Assembly: GCA_022450045.1 (NCBI GenBank)
Contig: JAKURD010000001.1
Span: 1 to 64,000 of the forward strand
Reading direction: 5' to 3'
Source of the DNA: Gracilimonas sp.
GTDB lineage: Bacteria > Bacteroidota > Rhodothermia > Balneolales > Balneolaceae
DNA: 64,000 nucleotides
The position numbers were made by a program, and so were the translations under genes. How positions within the stretch are numbered: position 1 is the stretch's first letter; each line of letters begins with the position of its first letter. Below the pieces are notes generated by a model. That model saw nothing but the letters and a program-made list of their open reading frames with translations. It had not been told where the DNA came from and did no database searches. Positions 19,446 to 28,605 of this stretch are shown one piece after another.

Positions 19446-20594
19446 ATGACAACACAACCACACCAGGCAACCCCAACAAACATCGGTAACAAACTTCAGA
19501 ATATCTTATTCCCCCAACCCCTCAAAGAAGGTGTAACCAAGTATAAAAAGAATATTTTCAAAAGTTTCTTTGCCCTTGTTGCGCTGCCGGTTATGGTCGC
19601 ATTTTTCGCTGTTTCGCCATTTGCAGCTCACGCCCAGGACGCATCCAGAGAATCCGCGGCCTATGAGGTCGGTAGTGAAGACCTCATCTATGCCACCATG
19701 GGCCCCTCGGGCAGTATTGCCGTCATCGACCTGGCCGCCCGAACGGTTATTGACTCGATCGATGCGGGAGGCAACCTGCACGGCGGCGCCCTTACCCCGG
19801 ACGGGAACTATCTCTATACTTCCAATATGAGCGGTGAATGGATCTCGGTCGTGGATACCCGTACCGGCAAAGTTGTAACCAAAATCAATCTGGGGGCGGG
19901 CTCTCACCATGCTGCCGTACGCCCGGACGGCCGTTACGTCTATGAGGCGGCCGGCCGGCTGAAAGTTATTGACAGCTCTACCAATGAGGTTGCTACGGAA
20001 ATTGATACCGGCGAATTTGCATTTTATCCGCTTGTTGACCCGAACGGGCGCACGCTGTATGTGCTCAACCGGGGAACAACGATAAGCGTCATCGATACCC
20101 AAACAAATACCGTGACCAATACGATTAAGATGGGGGCAAAATCAATGATGGGCCATCTTGCCCTGTCGCCAGACGGCAAGACCCTTTATGCGACCAGCGA
20201 CACTGAGAATGTGCTTTCCATCATTGATATAGAATCCGGGCAGCGCAGGGCCCGGGTGGCTGTCGGGCAGCGGCCCCACGGCGTTGCCGTGAGTTCTGAC
20301 GGCAGTCGCGTGTTTGTGAGTAATCGCGAGGGGAATACTATTTCTGTAGTTGATGCCAAAACGGCAACGGTGATAAAAACTCTTCCGCTTAACGGACGTC
20401 CTGTACACTTGGCGATAGTGTCCGGCGGCGACTACCTGCTGGCCGGGCTCATGGGACGGTTTCAGGAAGTAAAATCCGACCGGACCAATGCAATAGCCAT
20501 GATCGATCCACAATCCCTGGAAATAATTGAGGAGATACCGCTGTGGGCACAAGTTCATGACATTTTGGTCACTCAAACTCAAACTGAAAGATAA
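19446..20594 (+). CDS. Exported YVTN-repeat beta-propeller protein
   Basis: About 382 residues from ATG 19446, which has GGAGGAG at 19433-19439; the upstream TTG lies before this ribosome site and is not used. A long N-terminus ends in a signal helix (FFALVALPVMVAFFAVSPF) and AHAQ cleavage site. The mature part holds six or seven propeller blades with repeated units such as IAVIDLAARTVIDSI, ISVVDTRTGKVVTKI and LSPDGKTLYAT. Such proteins are periplasmic or surface beta-propellers; several are tied to metal or alcohol oxidation, but no specific role is shown here. Confidence 0.85.
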   Translation: MTTQPHQATPTNIGNKLQNILFPQPLKEGVTKYKKNIFKSFFALVALPVMVAFFAVSPFAAHAQDASRESAAYEVGSEDLIYATMGPSGSIAVIDLAARTVIDSIDAGGNLHGGALTPDGNYLYTSNMSGEWISVVDTRTGKVVTKINLGAGSHHAAVRPDGRYVYEAAGRLKVIDSSTNEVATEIDTGEFAFYPLVDPNGRTLYVLNRGTTISVIDTQTNTVTNTIKMGAKSMMGHLALSPDGKTLYATSDTENVLSIIDIESGQRRARVAVGQRPHGVAVSSDGSRVFVSNREGNTISVVDAKTATVIKTLPLNGRPVHLAIVSGGDYLLAGLMGRFQEVKSDRTNAIAMIDPQSLEIIEEIPLWAQVHDILVTQTQTER

Positions 20595-20667
20595 TGGCCG
20601 GTGATATCAACCTTAAAACTTATTGCCCCGCTTTATCCTTTAACTAAAATATAGCGAAGGTTCTTTT

Positions 20668-21247
20668 ATGAGTACTAACCACAACGCATACTACACATCA
20701 AAAACATGGTTTGTGCCTGTTGCAAATATACCGTAAAAAAATATTTGAAGGCTTGGGTTGCAAAGTATTTGCTGTTGAATTGAGGTAGGTTGTTATCAGA
20801 TCGCACAATATTCCAGCTCAAGAGCAAGTAAGAGAACAGTTGTTAAAAAATGGGTTTGAACTGCTGGAATCCGAAAATGCCCGCATCATCGAGCGGGTAA
20901 AAGTGCTGCTGATCAGTTTACTCAACTGGAACAGGCCCGTCGGATGGCCGGTCGCTTTGACTATGTACATCGAGGTGCGTACGCAAAAAAAGTTTAAAGA
21001 GTTGGATAGACTTTTCTTTTCAATTTGTGGATGTTCTATTCGGGAATATTTCAATCTGCTGCGGTTTGAACGCGCCAAGGAGCTGATCTCTTACCATGAA
21101 AAGCCCATTCATCATATTGCCGAACAGCTGGGATACGGCAGTGCTGAAACATTGTCACTCGAATTCAGACGACGACCTAAGCTGAATCTGCCGGAGTTTG
21201 TAAAATCAGGACATAAATACAGACGACCAGTAGATGCTCCGGTTTAA
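20668..21247 (+). pseudogene. AraC-type regulator with N-terminal metal-binding domain, broken
   Basis: Pieces in different frames add up to a known layout. 20699-20739 reads KNMVCACCKYTVKKYL, a heavy-metal-associated-like start; a one-base shift leads to EGLGCKVFAVEL; a TAG at 20786-20788 interrupts; then VVIRSHNIPAQEQVREQLLK and LLESENARIIERVK continue to an AraC helix-turn-helix: CSIREYFNLLRFERAKELIS, HIAEQLGYGSAETLSLEFRR. The stop overlaps promoter P6. The family consists of small sensor-regulators of Bacteroidota that sit in metal-resistance loci. With one indel and one stop, it is unlikely to work. Confidence 0.65.
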
Positions 21248-21276
21248 GCTTGTTTTAAGGATGCCATGAGTAAATT
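21244..21276 (+). promoter_or_regulatory. Direct-repeat promoter P6 (RND/HPP envelope operon)
   Basis: Plus strand: TTAAGC (21244-21249), 5 bases, TTAAGG (21255-21260), 10 bases, TAAATT (21271-21276). It is about 175 bases before the MMPL gene, so the mRNA leader would be long; no structure was recognised in it. Confidence 0.55.
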
Positions 21277-21449
21277 GAAAACAGATACCAGGGTATATAG
21301 CGTACCTGTAACCCTAACCTGAATTATTCACAAATGAAGATATATAATACGGTAATAGCCTATTTAACAATGAGATACCATGTAATTGGTTTTGAAAGTT
21401 AAAATGAATTATATCAACACTGTGAATAATCCAAGCTAACTGATGCATT

Positions 21450-24353
21450 ATGTTAAAACTTGCCGACTTTATAATAAAATTCAGATGGTGGATCATCGCC
21501 GGTACCCTTCTTATTACCGCCATCCTGGGCTGGAAGACGGTGCAGACCCTCAGCCTGAATGCTGATTTTTCCAGCTACCTGAGCGAGGACGACCCGCTGG
21601 TGCAGGAGTACAACCGCATCGGGGAGGTCTATGGAAGCAACTCTACCGGCATGGTGCTGGTCAGCTCGGAGCGCGTTTTTGACCCACAAACGCTGCAGCT
21701 GATCAAAAAGCTGACTGAAGCCTACAGCGATGTTGAAGGGATCCGGTATGTCACCAGCCTGACCAACGTGCTCGACTTCCGGAAAACCGACTGGGGGCTG
21801 GAGGTTGGCAAGCTGCTGAACCAGGGCGAAATTCCGCAAGATCCCAAAACGCTGGCCGGGCTCGAAAACTACGTGATGGACAAGGAGCGCTTTGAAGGCA
21901 ACCTGGTTTCGGGCGACAAAACCACGACGGGCATCATCTTACGGTTCGACAGCGACACCGGAGAATTCGCCACCAGCCTGCGTGTGGGGGAAGCCTCTGA
22001 CCGGGTGCTTGGCGAACTTTCTGCATCGCCCTCTGCCCAGATATACTACGGCGGCATGCCCTTTCTGATTTATAACATGACCCTGCTTATTGGAGAAAAT
22101 ATGAGCATTCTCATCCCGCTGATGCTGCTCCTGCTCATCACGATACTCTACCTGGGCCTGCGCCACTGGAGCGGCGTAGTCTTTCCGCTGACCGTTGTGG
22201 CCGTAAGCACGATCTGGACGACCGGCCTTATGGGCTTTTGGGACCTGCAGTTTGATCTGTTGACCGGCATTATGCCCGTTGTACTGATTGCCCTGGGCAG
22301 CGCCGACGGCATCCACCTGATGAAACGATTTTACGAGCGCCGCCGGCAGGGAGAATCTGCCCGCGGCGCCGCCCACTTCACCTTCCGCGATATGGGTACG
22401 CCCATCATGTTAACCACCATTACCACCGCGGTCGGCTTTGCTTCGCTGAGTATCTCGGAATTTTCGGTTATCCGCCAGTTCGGCCTGCTCACGGCTCTGG
22501 GCGTTGTACTGGCCCTGGTGGTTACGCTTATGCTGCTGCCCGCCCTGCTCTCATTCGGGGTCGGCTATAAGATAACCCAGGCCGACACCGCGCAACCCTC
22601 CAAAATATCCGGCACTCGTCGGCTGGCGGGCTGGCTGTTTAATCACCGCTGGACGATCATCTCGCTCACCGGGGCCGTCGTGGTCGTCTCATTAATCGCA
22701 ATTCCGCGCATACAGAAAGATGTGGACTGGACGCTCTGCCTGGCCAAAGGCAGCGATGCCTATCATGCCGAAATGCTGTTGCGGAATAAATTCGGAGGTT
22801 CATTACCCCTTCAGCTAGTTGTTCGCGGCGATTTAAAAGACCCTGCCATACTTTCTGCCATGCGTACCGTTGAGCGCAAATTGCAGACGGTTGCCGAAGT
22901 CAGTAAGCCACAGTCCATGGCCAGTATCATCGGAGAAATGAATGAGGCGATGAACGACCGTTTCGTGATTCCCCAAACCCGGCAAGGGGTTACTAACTTG
23001 TGGTTCTTGGTGGAAGATGAGCAGGAGATGGAGCAGATGGTCGGTCCCGAAGAAAACGAGAGCCTGATGAATTTTAAGCTGGGCACCTGGCATACGGCCA
23101 CTCTTGCCGCGTCGGTTGACAGCGTTGACGCCTATTTGAAGAGCCTGCCTTCGAAAATGGCCGTTGTAAACCCGCGTCTGGTCTCCGGCCCGGCACGCGA
23201 ACGGCTGGATCAGATGCGACAGGCCCGGCTGAGCCGGGAACTGGATTGGCTGCTGGAGCGCTATGATATAAGAACAACCGATGCCCAGCGTAGCACCATG
23301 GCTACCGCGGCTATCCGCTTTTCTATCAATGATGAGGTGCGCCGTGCTCTCACCGGCTACCTGCAAAACCCGCAGGCCGAGCTGGAGCTGTCGTCCGAAC
23401 GTATCCAAGCCACAGCTTCTTTGATCGCCGGGCAACTGAGAAGTGCCTATGCGCCCGGCATCGGCCCGATCACCGAACAAATCCTGCAGGCCAACCCCGG
23501 GATGAACCCCGACGATGCCGAGTGGCTGGGCGGGTCCCTGACTGCGGTGGCGCAAGAAAGCCTGAACGAAGCCCGCGTAGGTACGGCGATGAGCCGGCTT
23601 GAGCCTTTGTTGGATGAAACCGGCAACCGCGACCAGCTTCGAAAATACGCCCGGGGGCTGTTCTGGAAAACCGGAGACGACCGTGTTTTGGTGGATGCCG
23701 CGCGGGCACCCGAGCTGCTGGGTGAAAACACGGCGGCCATCGACCGTGAGGTCGAGTGGAATATTTACCAGGCGGGCATGCCCAGCGTTCTCAAAAGTAT
23801 GGAAGAGAACCTGACGCCCACTCAGGTCCAGAGCCTGCTGATGGCCCTGATATTTGTCGTAATTTTGCTCGGCGTCATCTTCCGCTCCTCGCTGATTGCC
23901 CTGATCGGGGTCGCGCCCATCACGCTCACTATCCTGATCAATTTCGCAGTGATGGGCTACCTGGGCATCGGGCTGGATTCGTTCACCGCCATGATCGCCT
24001 CCATCATTATCGGGCTGGGCATCGACACCGATATCCACTTTATCTCCCGTTTCCGCGATGAGTTCAACGCCAGCGGCGACAAGCTCGAAGCCCTGAAAAC
24101 GACACTGAGCACGACCGGGCTGGCTATTATTACCAACGCGCTGGCGGTGGGCAGCGGTTTTTTGGTGCTGCTGTTTGCCGGCGGGCAGCACATTCGTCGG
24201 TTTGGAGGATTGACCTCGCTGACTATGTTCGTCAGCGCCACCTTCAGCCTGACGCTGCTGGCCATACTGCTGCTGTGGCTTAAGCCAAAATATTTACAGC
24301 GCAACATGGTAAAACAGGAGCAATTGAAAAGGGAAATGACTAAAAAAATATGA
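21450..24353 (+). CDS. RND/MMPL-family exporter
   Basis: 967 residues in two RND halves. The first helix (LADFIIKFRWWIIAGTLLIT) is followed by a large periplasmic loop, helices 2-6 with the sensing segment VLIALGSADGIHLMKRFYER, and a duplicate with IIIGLGIDTDIHFISRFRDE. The Gly-Asp pairs in helix 4 (GSADG, GIDTD) are the proton-relay positions of the MMPL/HpnN/Patched branch. Such pumps move lipids, hopanoids or hydrophobic compounds. It overlaps the HPP gene by 4 bases and is followed by a LolA-like protein and a barrel, an arrangement used for lipid export. Confidence 0.88.
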   Translation: MLKLADFIIKFRWWIIAGTLLITAILGWKTVQTLSLNADFSSYLSEDDPLVQEYNRIGEVYGSNSTGMVLVSSERVFDPQTLQLIKKLTEAYSDVEGIRYVTSLTNVLDFRKTDWGLEVGKLLNQGEIPQDPKTLAGLENYVMDKERFEGNLVSGDKTTTGIILRFDSDTGEFATSLRVGEASDRVLGELSASPSAQIYYGGMPFLIYNMTLLIGENMSILIPLMLLLLITILYLGLRHWSGVVFPLTVVAVSTIWTTGLMGFWDLQFDLLTGIMPVVLIALGSADGIHLMKRFYERRRQGESARGAAHFTFRDMGTPIMLTTITTAVGFASLSISEFSVIRQFGLLTALGVVLALVVTLMLLPALLSFGVGYKITQADTAQPSKISGTRRLAGWLFNHRWTIISLTGAVVVVSLIAIPRIQKDVDWTLCLAKGSDAYHAEMLLRNKFGGSLPLQLVVRGDLKDPAILSAMRTVERKLQTVAEVSKPQSMASIIGEMNEAMNDRFVIPQTRQGVTNLWFLVEDEQEMEQMVGPEENESLMNFKLGTWHTATLAASVDSVDAYLKSLPSKMAVVNPRLVSGPARERLDQMRQARLSRELDWLLERYDIRTTDAQRSTMATAAIRFSINDEVRRALTGYLQNPQAELELSSERIQATASLIAGQLRSAYAPGIGPITEQILQANPGMNPDDAEWLGGSLTAVAQESLNEARVGTAMSRLEPLLDETGNRDQLRKYARGLFWKTGDDRVLVDAARAPELLGENTAAIDREVEWNIYQAGMPSVLKSMEENLTPTQVQSLLMALIFVVILLGVIFRSSLIALIGVAPITLTILINFAVMGYLGIGLDSFTAMIASIIIGLGIDTDIHFISRFRDEFNASGDKLEALKTTLSTTGLAIITNALAVGSGFLVLLFAGGQHIRRFGGLTSLTMFVSATFSLTLLAILLLWLKPKYLQRNMVKQEQLKREMTKKI

Positions 24354-25009
24354 AACCGAAAAACTGGTCTTTTATGAAGAATATTTTTCAAAAAATTCAT
24401 TGGGTGCCGCCCCGAAAATGGGGTCATGGTCAGCGTTGGATGCTTATCATTGACGCACTCAATGCCTTGCTTTCTATGGCTATTGTGGGCGGGCTGGCCC
24501 TAGTATTCAGGGAACCCATGTTGTTCCCCTCACTGGGTGCCACAGCTTATGTATTGTTTGCTCATCCGCATGAACATCAGGGGCAATTCAAAAATACTTT
24601 TTTCAGCCATCTGATGGCGGCGTTCATAGGGTGGGCTACCTTCTATCTGGTTGCTATTAAGATGGGAGGAGACCATCAGGTTAACGTATTAGATATTTTT
24701 CAAACTGGGACTTTACAAAGTCAAATGGATGGTATCTGGCTGTATGTAGCTTCCCCTGCCATTGCAACCGGTCTGACACTGGCTGCCATGGTTGCTACAC
24801 ACACCGAACATTCGCCGGCGGCCTCAACAACCCTGGTTTTTGCACTGGGTATTTTTCAACATGCCTGGCAGATCGGAATAGTAATGGTCGGCGTGACCAT
24901 ACTGCTGATTTGCGGAGCTGTATTGAACAGGCTTGCCGGATTCGAACCGGAATCGATCAAACACAACAAAGAAGCCAGAATAAAAGGAGATCATTCGAAC
25001 AAAACCTGA
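24350..25009 (+). CDS. HPP-family integral membrane protein
   Basis: 219 residues, four or five helices. PSLGATAYVLFAHPHEHQGQ is the HPP-domain signature, here with a changed HPHEH in place of the usual HPP triplet. Plant and cyanobacterial members transport nitrite in plastids; most bacterial members have no known substrate. It overlaps the end of the RND gene (ATGA), so it is translationally coupled. THTEHSPAASTTLVF matches the conserved last helix pair. Confidence 0.8.
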   Translation: MKPKNWSFMKNIFQKIHWVPPRKWGHGQRWMLIIDALNALLSMAIVGGLALVFREPMLFPSLGATAYVLFAHPHEHQGQFKNTFFSHLMAAFIGWATFYLVAIKMGGDHQVNVLDIFQTGTLQSQMDGIWLYVASPAIATGLTLAAMVATHTEHSPAASTTLVFALGIFQHAWQIGIVMVGVTILLICGAVLNRLAGFEPESIKHNKEARIKGDHSNKT

Positions 25010-25072
25010 CTCAATCCGTATCTAATATTTTAATCAAATATAATTAACAACATATAAATCAAGAATTCAGCC

Positions 25073-25834
25073 ATGTTCACCCAATCATTTACTCTATCTT
25101 TGTTCTTATTTACCCTGATGGGAGGGTTAGTGCCTTTACAACCAGCAAGAGCCCAAAATGCAACAGCTATCCTAGCTAAAGTTGATTCTGTGCAAAATGC
25201 CTTTGCGGATATGACCGCGAACGAGCGTATGCTCATAACCGAAGCAAGCGGTACCCGAAAAGAACGGGAGGTGCTCATTAAACAGAAAGGCAGCGAGCTG
25301 CGTATGGTGCAATTTCTCAAGCCGGCAGAAGTTCAAGGCGTGGGCTTTTTGCGTATCAGTTCCGACCGCCAGTACCTGTATCTGCCCGCATTTCGAAAAG
25401 TACGCCGGATTGCTTCTTCTTCTAAAAGCGAAAATTTTATGGGAACCGATTTCAGCTACGAGGATATGTCCCAAAGTACCTATTTGGACGATTATGAAGC
25501 ACGCGACCTAAAGGTGAGCGGAGACCGCTACAAGCTGGAACTTTATCCCAGGTCTGGGACTGATGTAACCTACGCTAAATTGATCCTGTATGTCTCTGGC
25601 TCAAACCATGTGATTCAAAAAATTGAATATTTCGATGATTCGGGTCAACAGGTGAAAGAATTGAACATCAGTAACATTGAGAACATCAATGGCTACTGGA
25701 TGGGTAAAACCATGGAAATGAAAACCCTGAAAAACAATCACCGTACCGAGCTTATTCTTTCCGATATAGAGTTCGACCAGGGACTTAGCGACAGCGATTT
25801 CAGTGAACGAATGCTAAAGCGCCCGATACGGTAG
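25073..25834 (+). CDS. LolA-like outer-membrane lipoprotein-sorting protein
   Basis: 253 residues with a signal peptide (SLFLFTLMGGLVPLQPARAQ). The mature part is a LolA/DUF1329-like half-barrel: KGSELRMVQFLKPAEVQGVG, YLYLPAFRKVRRI, FMGTDFSYEDMSQSTYLDDY and QVKELNISNIENINGYWMGK. This subfamily is regularly encoded next to MMPL exporters and is thought to carry lipids across the periplasm. Ends 8 bases before the hydrolase gene; function as shuttle is inferred from the neighbours. Confidence 0.85.
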   Translation: MFTQSFTLSLFLFTLMGGLVPLQPARAQNATAILAKVDSVQNAFADMTANERMLITEASGTRKEREVLIKQKGSELRMVQFLKPAEVQGVGFLRISSDRQYLYLPAFRKVRRIASSSKSENFMGTDFSYEDMSQSTYLDDYEARDLKVSGDRYKLELYPRSGTDVTYAKLILYVSGSNHVIQKIEYFDDSGQQVKELNISNIENINGYWMGKTMEMKTLKNNHRTELILSDIEFDQGLSDSDFSERMLKRPIR

Positions 25835-25842
25835 GAGAAGCA

Positions 25843-26754
25843 ATGGATTTATTCAGCATAATTACGGCTTTGCTTGTGCTTTTAGCAGCAGCTTTCATGA
25901 TACTGATGGCGGTTGGCCTTTATGAGTATTTGAAAGTTTTAAGAGCCCCTGATTATTCGCCAGACGATATTAATCTGAATTATAAAGTTGTGGACAACGG
26001 AGCCGGGAGTAATTTGCTTCTCCTTCATGGTTTGGCGGGCACCCTCGACTATTGGGAAAGAGGAGTGCAAGAGGCAAGTGAAATGCACAACTTATATATG
26101 ATTGATTTATTGGGCTTTGGAGATTCACCAAAAACAAAATCCGAATACAGCCTGGCAGAGCATCTGTCTGCCATAGAAAAGATTGTGATCAAGGAACAGT
26201 TGAACGATGGCCGTACTCGGGTAGTCGGTCACTCTATGGGGGCCCTGTTAGCTTTGGCGCTGGTATCAAAAAATCCCGGCTGGTATGGAGGGCTGGTGCT
26301 TATATCGTTGCCGGTTTTTTCGGGTCGGGCAGATATGAAAAACCAATACAAAAAGTCCGGTACACTGTTTGAAAAAATTAGCGTTAGTGGTTTTGGAAAG
26401 TATTTTTGCATGATCCATCCGGTGTATTATATCGAAATGTTCAGACCGGATAACATTCCAAAAGATATATTTTTTGATTCAAAAAAACATACTTGGTTAA
26501 GTTATGATCGCTCTTTGGATAACATTGTTCTAAATGCAGATATCACAAATAACTCTAAGACTTTGCTCAGGAATAAAAAGATATTTTTTGTTCACGGTGA
26601 TAAAGATATAACCGCTCCCTATGAAAGAGCAGTAAAATTTGCACAGCACTTTGGTAATCGTTCATTTATGACTATAGATAAAGGAGATCATCAAATATAT
26701 CTAACTAATCATGATGCTATTTGGCAAAACTTCCACACCTTCTTTTATGAGTAG
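25843..26754 (+). CDS. Membrane-anchored alpha/beta hydrolase
   Basis: 303 residues with a first membrane helix (IITALLVLLAAAFMILMAVG). The hydrolase core shows LLLHGLAGTLDYWE (oxyanion HG), RVVGHSMGALLALAL (nucleophile Ser in GHSMG), and a C-terminal FVHGDKDITAPYERA and GDHQIY, giving Asp and His of the triad. Strong AGGAG ribosome site at the start. The stop overlaps the next gene by 8 bases. Probably an ester hydrolase for the same lipid handled by the operon's pump. Confidence 0.85.
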   Translation: MDLFSIITALLVLLAAAFMILMAVGLYEYLKVLRAPDYSPDDINLNYKVVDNGAGSNLLLLHGLAGTLDYWERGVQEASEMHNLYMIDLLGFGDSPKTKSEYSLAEHLSAIEKIVIKEQLNDGRTRVVGHSMGALLALALVSKNPGWYGGLVLISLPVFSGRADMKNQYKKSGTLFEKISVSGFGKYFCMIHPVYYIEMFRPDNIPKDIFFDSKKHTWLSYDRSLDNIVLNADITNNSKTLLRNKKIFFVHGDKDITAPYERAVKFAQHFGNRSFMTIDKGDHQIYLTNHDAIWQNFHTFFYE

Positions 26755-28008
26755 CTTAAAAAAAATAGTTCTTGCAGTACTGCTTTTACTGCCCGTTTCC
26801 CTAACTGCACAACCCACCTTCAGCGGTTTTCTGGAGCTTGATAAGCGATTTGTAACCGGTGGAGACAGTACAATAATTGATGATTTTTACAACCGTTTCC
26901 GGCTGGAAATGAAAGCTCCGGTGGGGTCACAACTGTACGTGTTTTCGAGCTTAGACTTGCGCTTTTACGACTTTCCCAAGTCGCAGTCGCTTGATGACCT
27001 GGAACAAATAGAACAGGAATTCCCTCTCGATCTTACCCTCTGGGAAGCCTTCATTGATGTATATGGCTTCCTGTTTGATGATCTGGATATTCGGGTGGGA
27101 AAACAGCGGATTGCCTGGGGCAAGGCTGACAAGCTGAACCCCAACGATTTTTCAGATATCCTTAATTTTGCAGAGACCATCCCCTCCTGGGCCTTCAAAG
27201 GTACGTGGTATCTTGGAGATCATCAGTTGACCGGAGTATGGCTTCCGTCGGTAACCCCCATTCTGCTACCCCGAAACGGGGCGTCCCTGTTTGTAGCAGA
27301 TGGCGGACAGTTTCAGAACAGCCTTTCCATGCCGGAGCAAACGCCCAAAACAGTATGTTTGCCTTTCGGCTGAGCGGGAATATCGACCGGTGGGATTATT
27401 CGCTGAGCTATTTTAACGGTTATGACGATGTCCCGATCGCCCGCAAATTGGTTATTAATCCCTCGTTTTCAACTCCTCCCGAATTGCAGATGTCCTTTCC
27501 CAAGATGCAGGTGGCAGGAATAGATATCGCTACCGATTTGTCTGGTTTCGGGCTTTGGGCCGAGGCCGGTGTCTTTTGGCCGGAAGAGGTACCGCTGACA
27601 ACGGTCGTAGACAATATCGAAACCCGGCAAAGACAATTGGAAGACAAACCCTACCTGAAGTTTACCATCGGGGGCGATTATACACTCTCCAATGGCTTAT
27701 ACCTGAATACCCAATGGATGCACGGATTTTTTACCGAACGCGGCTCAGGGAGCCTGAACGATTATTTTGTGATGCAGCTTGAGAAAGATTACTTCAATGA
27801 AGACCTGCTGGTTACCCTGGGCAACAGTCTGGAAGTCAATGATTGGAATGCATTGGGTTACAGCCTGTCACCGGAGCTGACTTACCAGGCGATAGATAAC
27901 TTTGAAGCAGGAGTCGGGGCATTTTTAGTGTGGGGTGAAGAAGGAACCTTATTCAACAGCTGGAACGAACTCGATCAAATCTTTCTGCGGTTCCGGGTAG
28001 ATTTTTAG
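26747..28008 (+). pseudogene. DUF1302-like outer-membrane barrel protein, frameshifted
   Basis: Starts at ATG 26747, overlapping the hydrolase stop. Signal peptide (LKKIVLAVLLLLPVSLTAQ), then FSGFLELDKRFVTGG and VGKQRIAWGKADKLNP, a hallmark of DUF1302/alginate-porin-type barrels. The frame runs to a stop at 27373, but the real sequence shifts at about 27350 (in CCCAAAACAG): TPK joins NSMFAFRLSGNIDRWDYSLS in the other frame, which runs on to 28006-28008 and ends IFLRFRVDF with a terminal Phe as in barrels. Restored length is about 420 residues. One missing base would explain it, so an error in the sequence is possible. Confidence 0.7.
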
Positions 28009-28170
28009 AGCGATTCTTGATTTGCCAAATGTAGTTCTCGACTGTCAAAAGAGGATAATATTCCCAGAAAAAAGTGCTTTTGTAACTTATCTGCTTTAGA
28101 TATTAAACAAGGTGGGAGACTGTCTGCATTTCACCTCTGGACATGTGAATAGGTCCAGTAAGTAAATAAT

Positions 28171-28487
28171 CCTCGGGGCAAGCCCACGAAGCAGTAAAAT
28201 AATTTCAAATGATAATCTTTTTTCAATGTTTTGTACTCTTTTTCTATTCCCTGTTCCTTGACCTATTTGGCAATGACGTTTTCGGTCCCGTGCTGACCGA
28301 CGGTGTTCACGAAATTACCTTTTCCCAAAAATTCCCCGCCCCAGAGTTGCTTTTTTACTTCTGGACATCGTTTGAAAACTTCCAGGGATATAAAGCTTTT
28401 GACCATTATAACAATTTTTGTTACGCTATACGAAGGAACGCCTTGAATCAAAAAATGAATATAGTTTTTGTCCATTCCCACTTCCAT
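28171..28487 (-). pseudogene. IS200-type transposase remnant A with end hairpin
   Basis: Minus strand 28263-28487 reads MEVGMDKNYIHFLIQGVPSY, SVTKIVIMVKSF, KRCPEVKKQLWGGEF, a close match to the HxH core of IS200/IS605 TnpA. The frame continues downstream past a TAG (Tyr to stop, after VIAK) into VKEQGIEKEYKTLKKD. No N-terminal half is found. At 28171-28190 GGGGCAAGCCCACG resembles the end hairpins of IS200-type elements. It is a different element from the copy at 44388-44803. The 28009-28170 stretch shows no gene. Confidence 0.65.
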
Positions 28488-28605
28488 AAAAAAAATTCCT
28501 ATCTTTTTTCAATAACTATATTACAGGGTCTCCGGCGTGCCGGGTTAACGTACCGGCTGCCGGAAAATCGAACGAACCCGAAGGTAAACAAGTTATCAGG
28601 AACAA

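Noticed and set aside
22833..24191. 452-aa minus-strand frame inside the RND gene
   Set aside because: Long antisense frame due to codon bias of the RND gene; composition rich in Gln/His/Arg without any domain.
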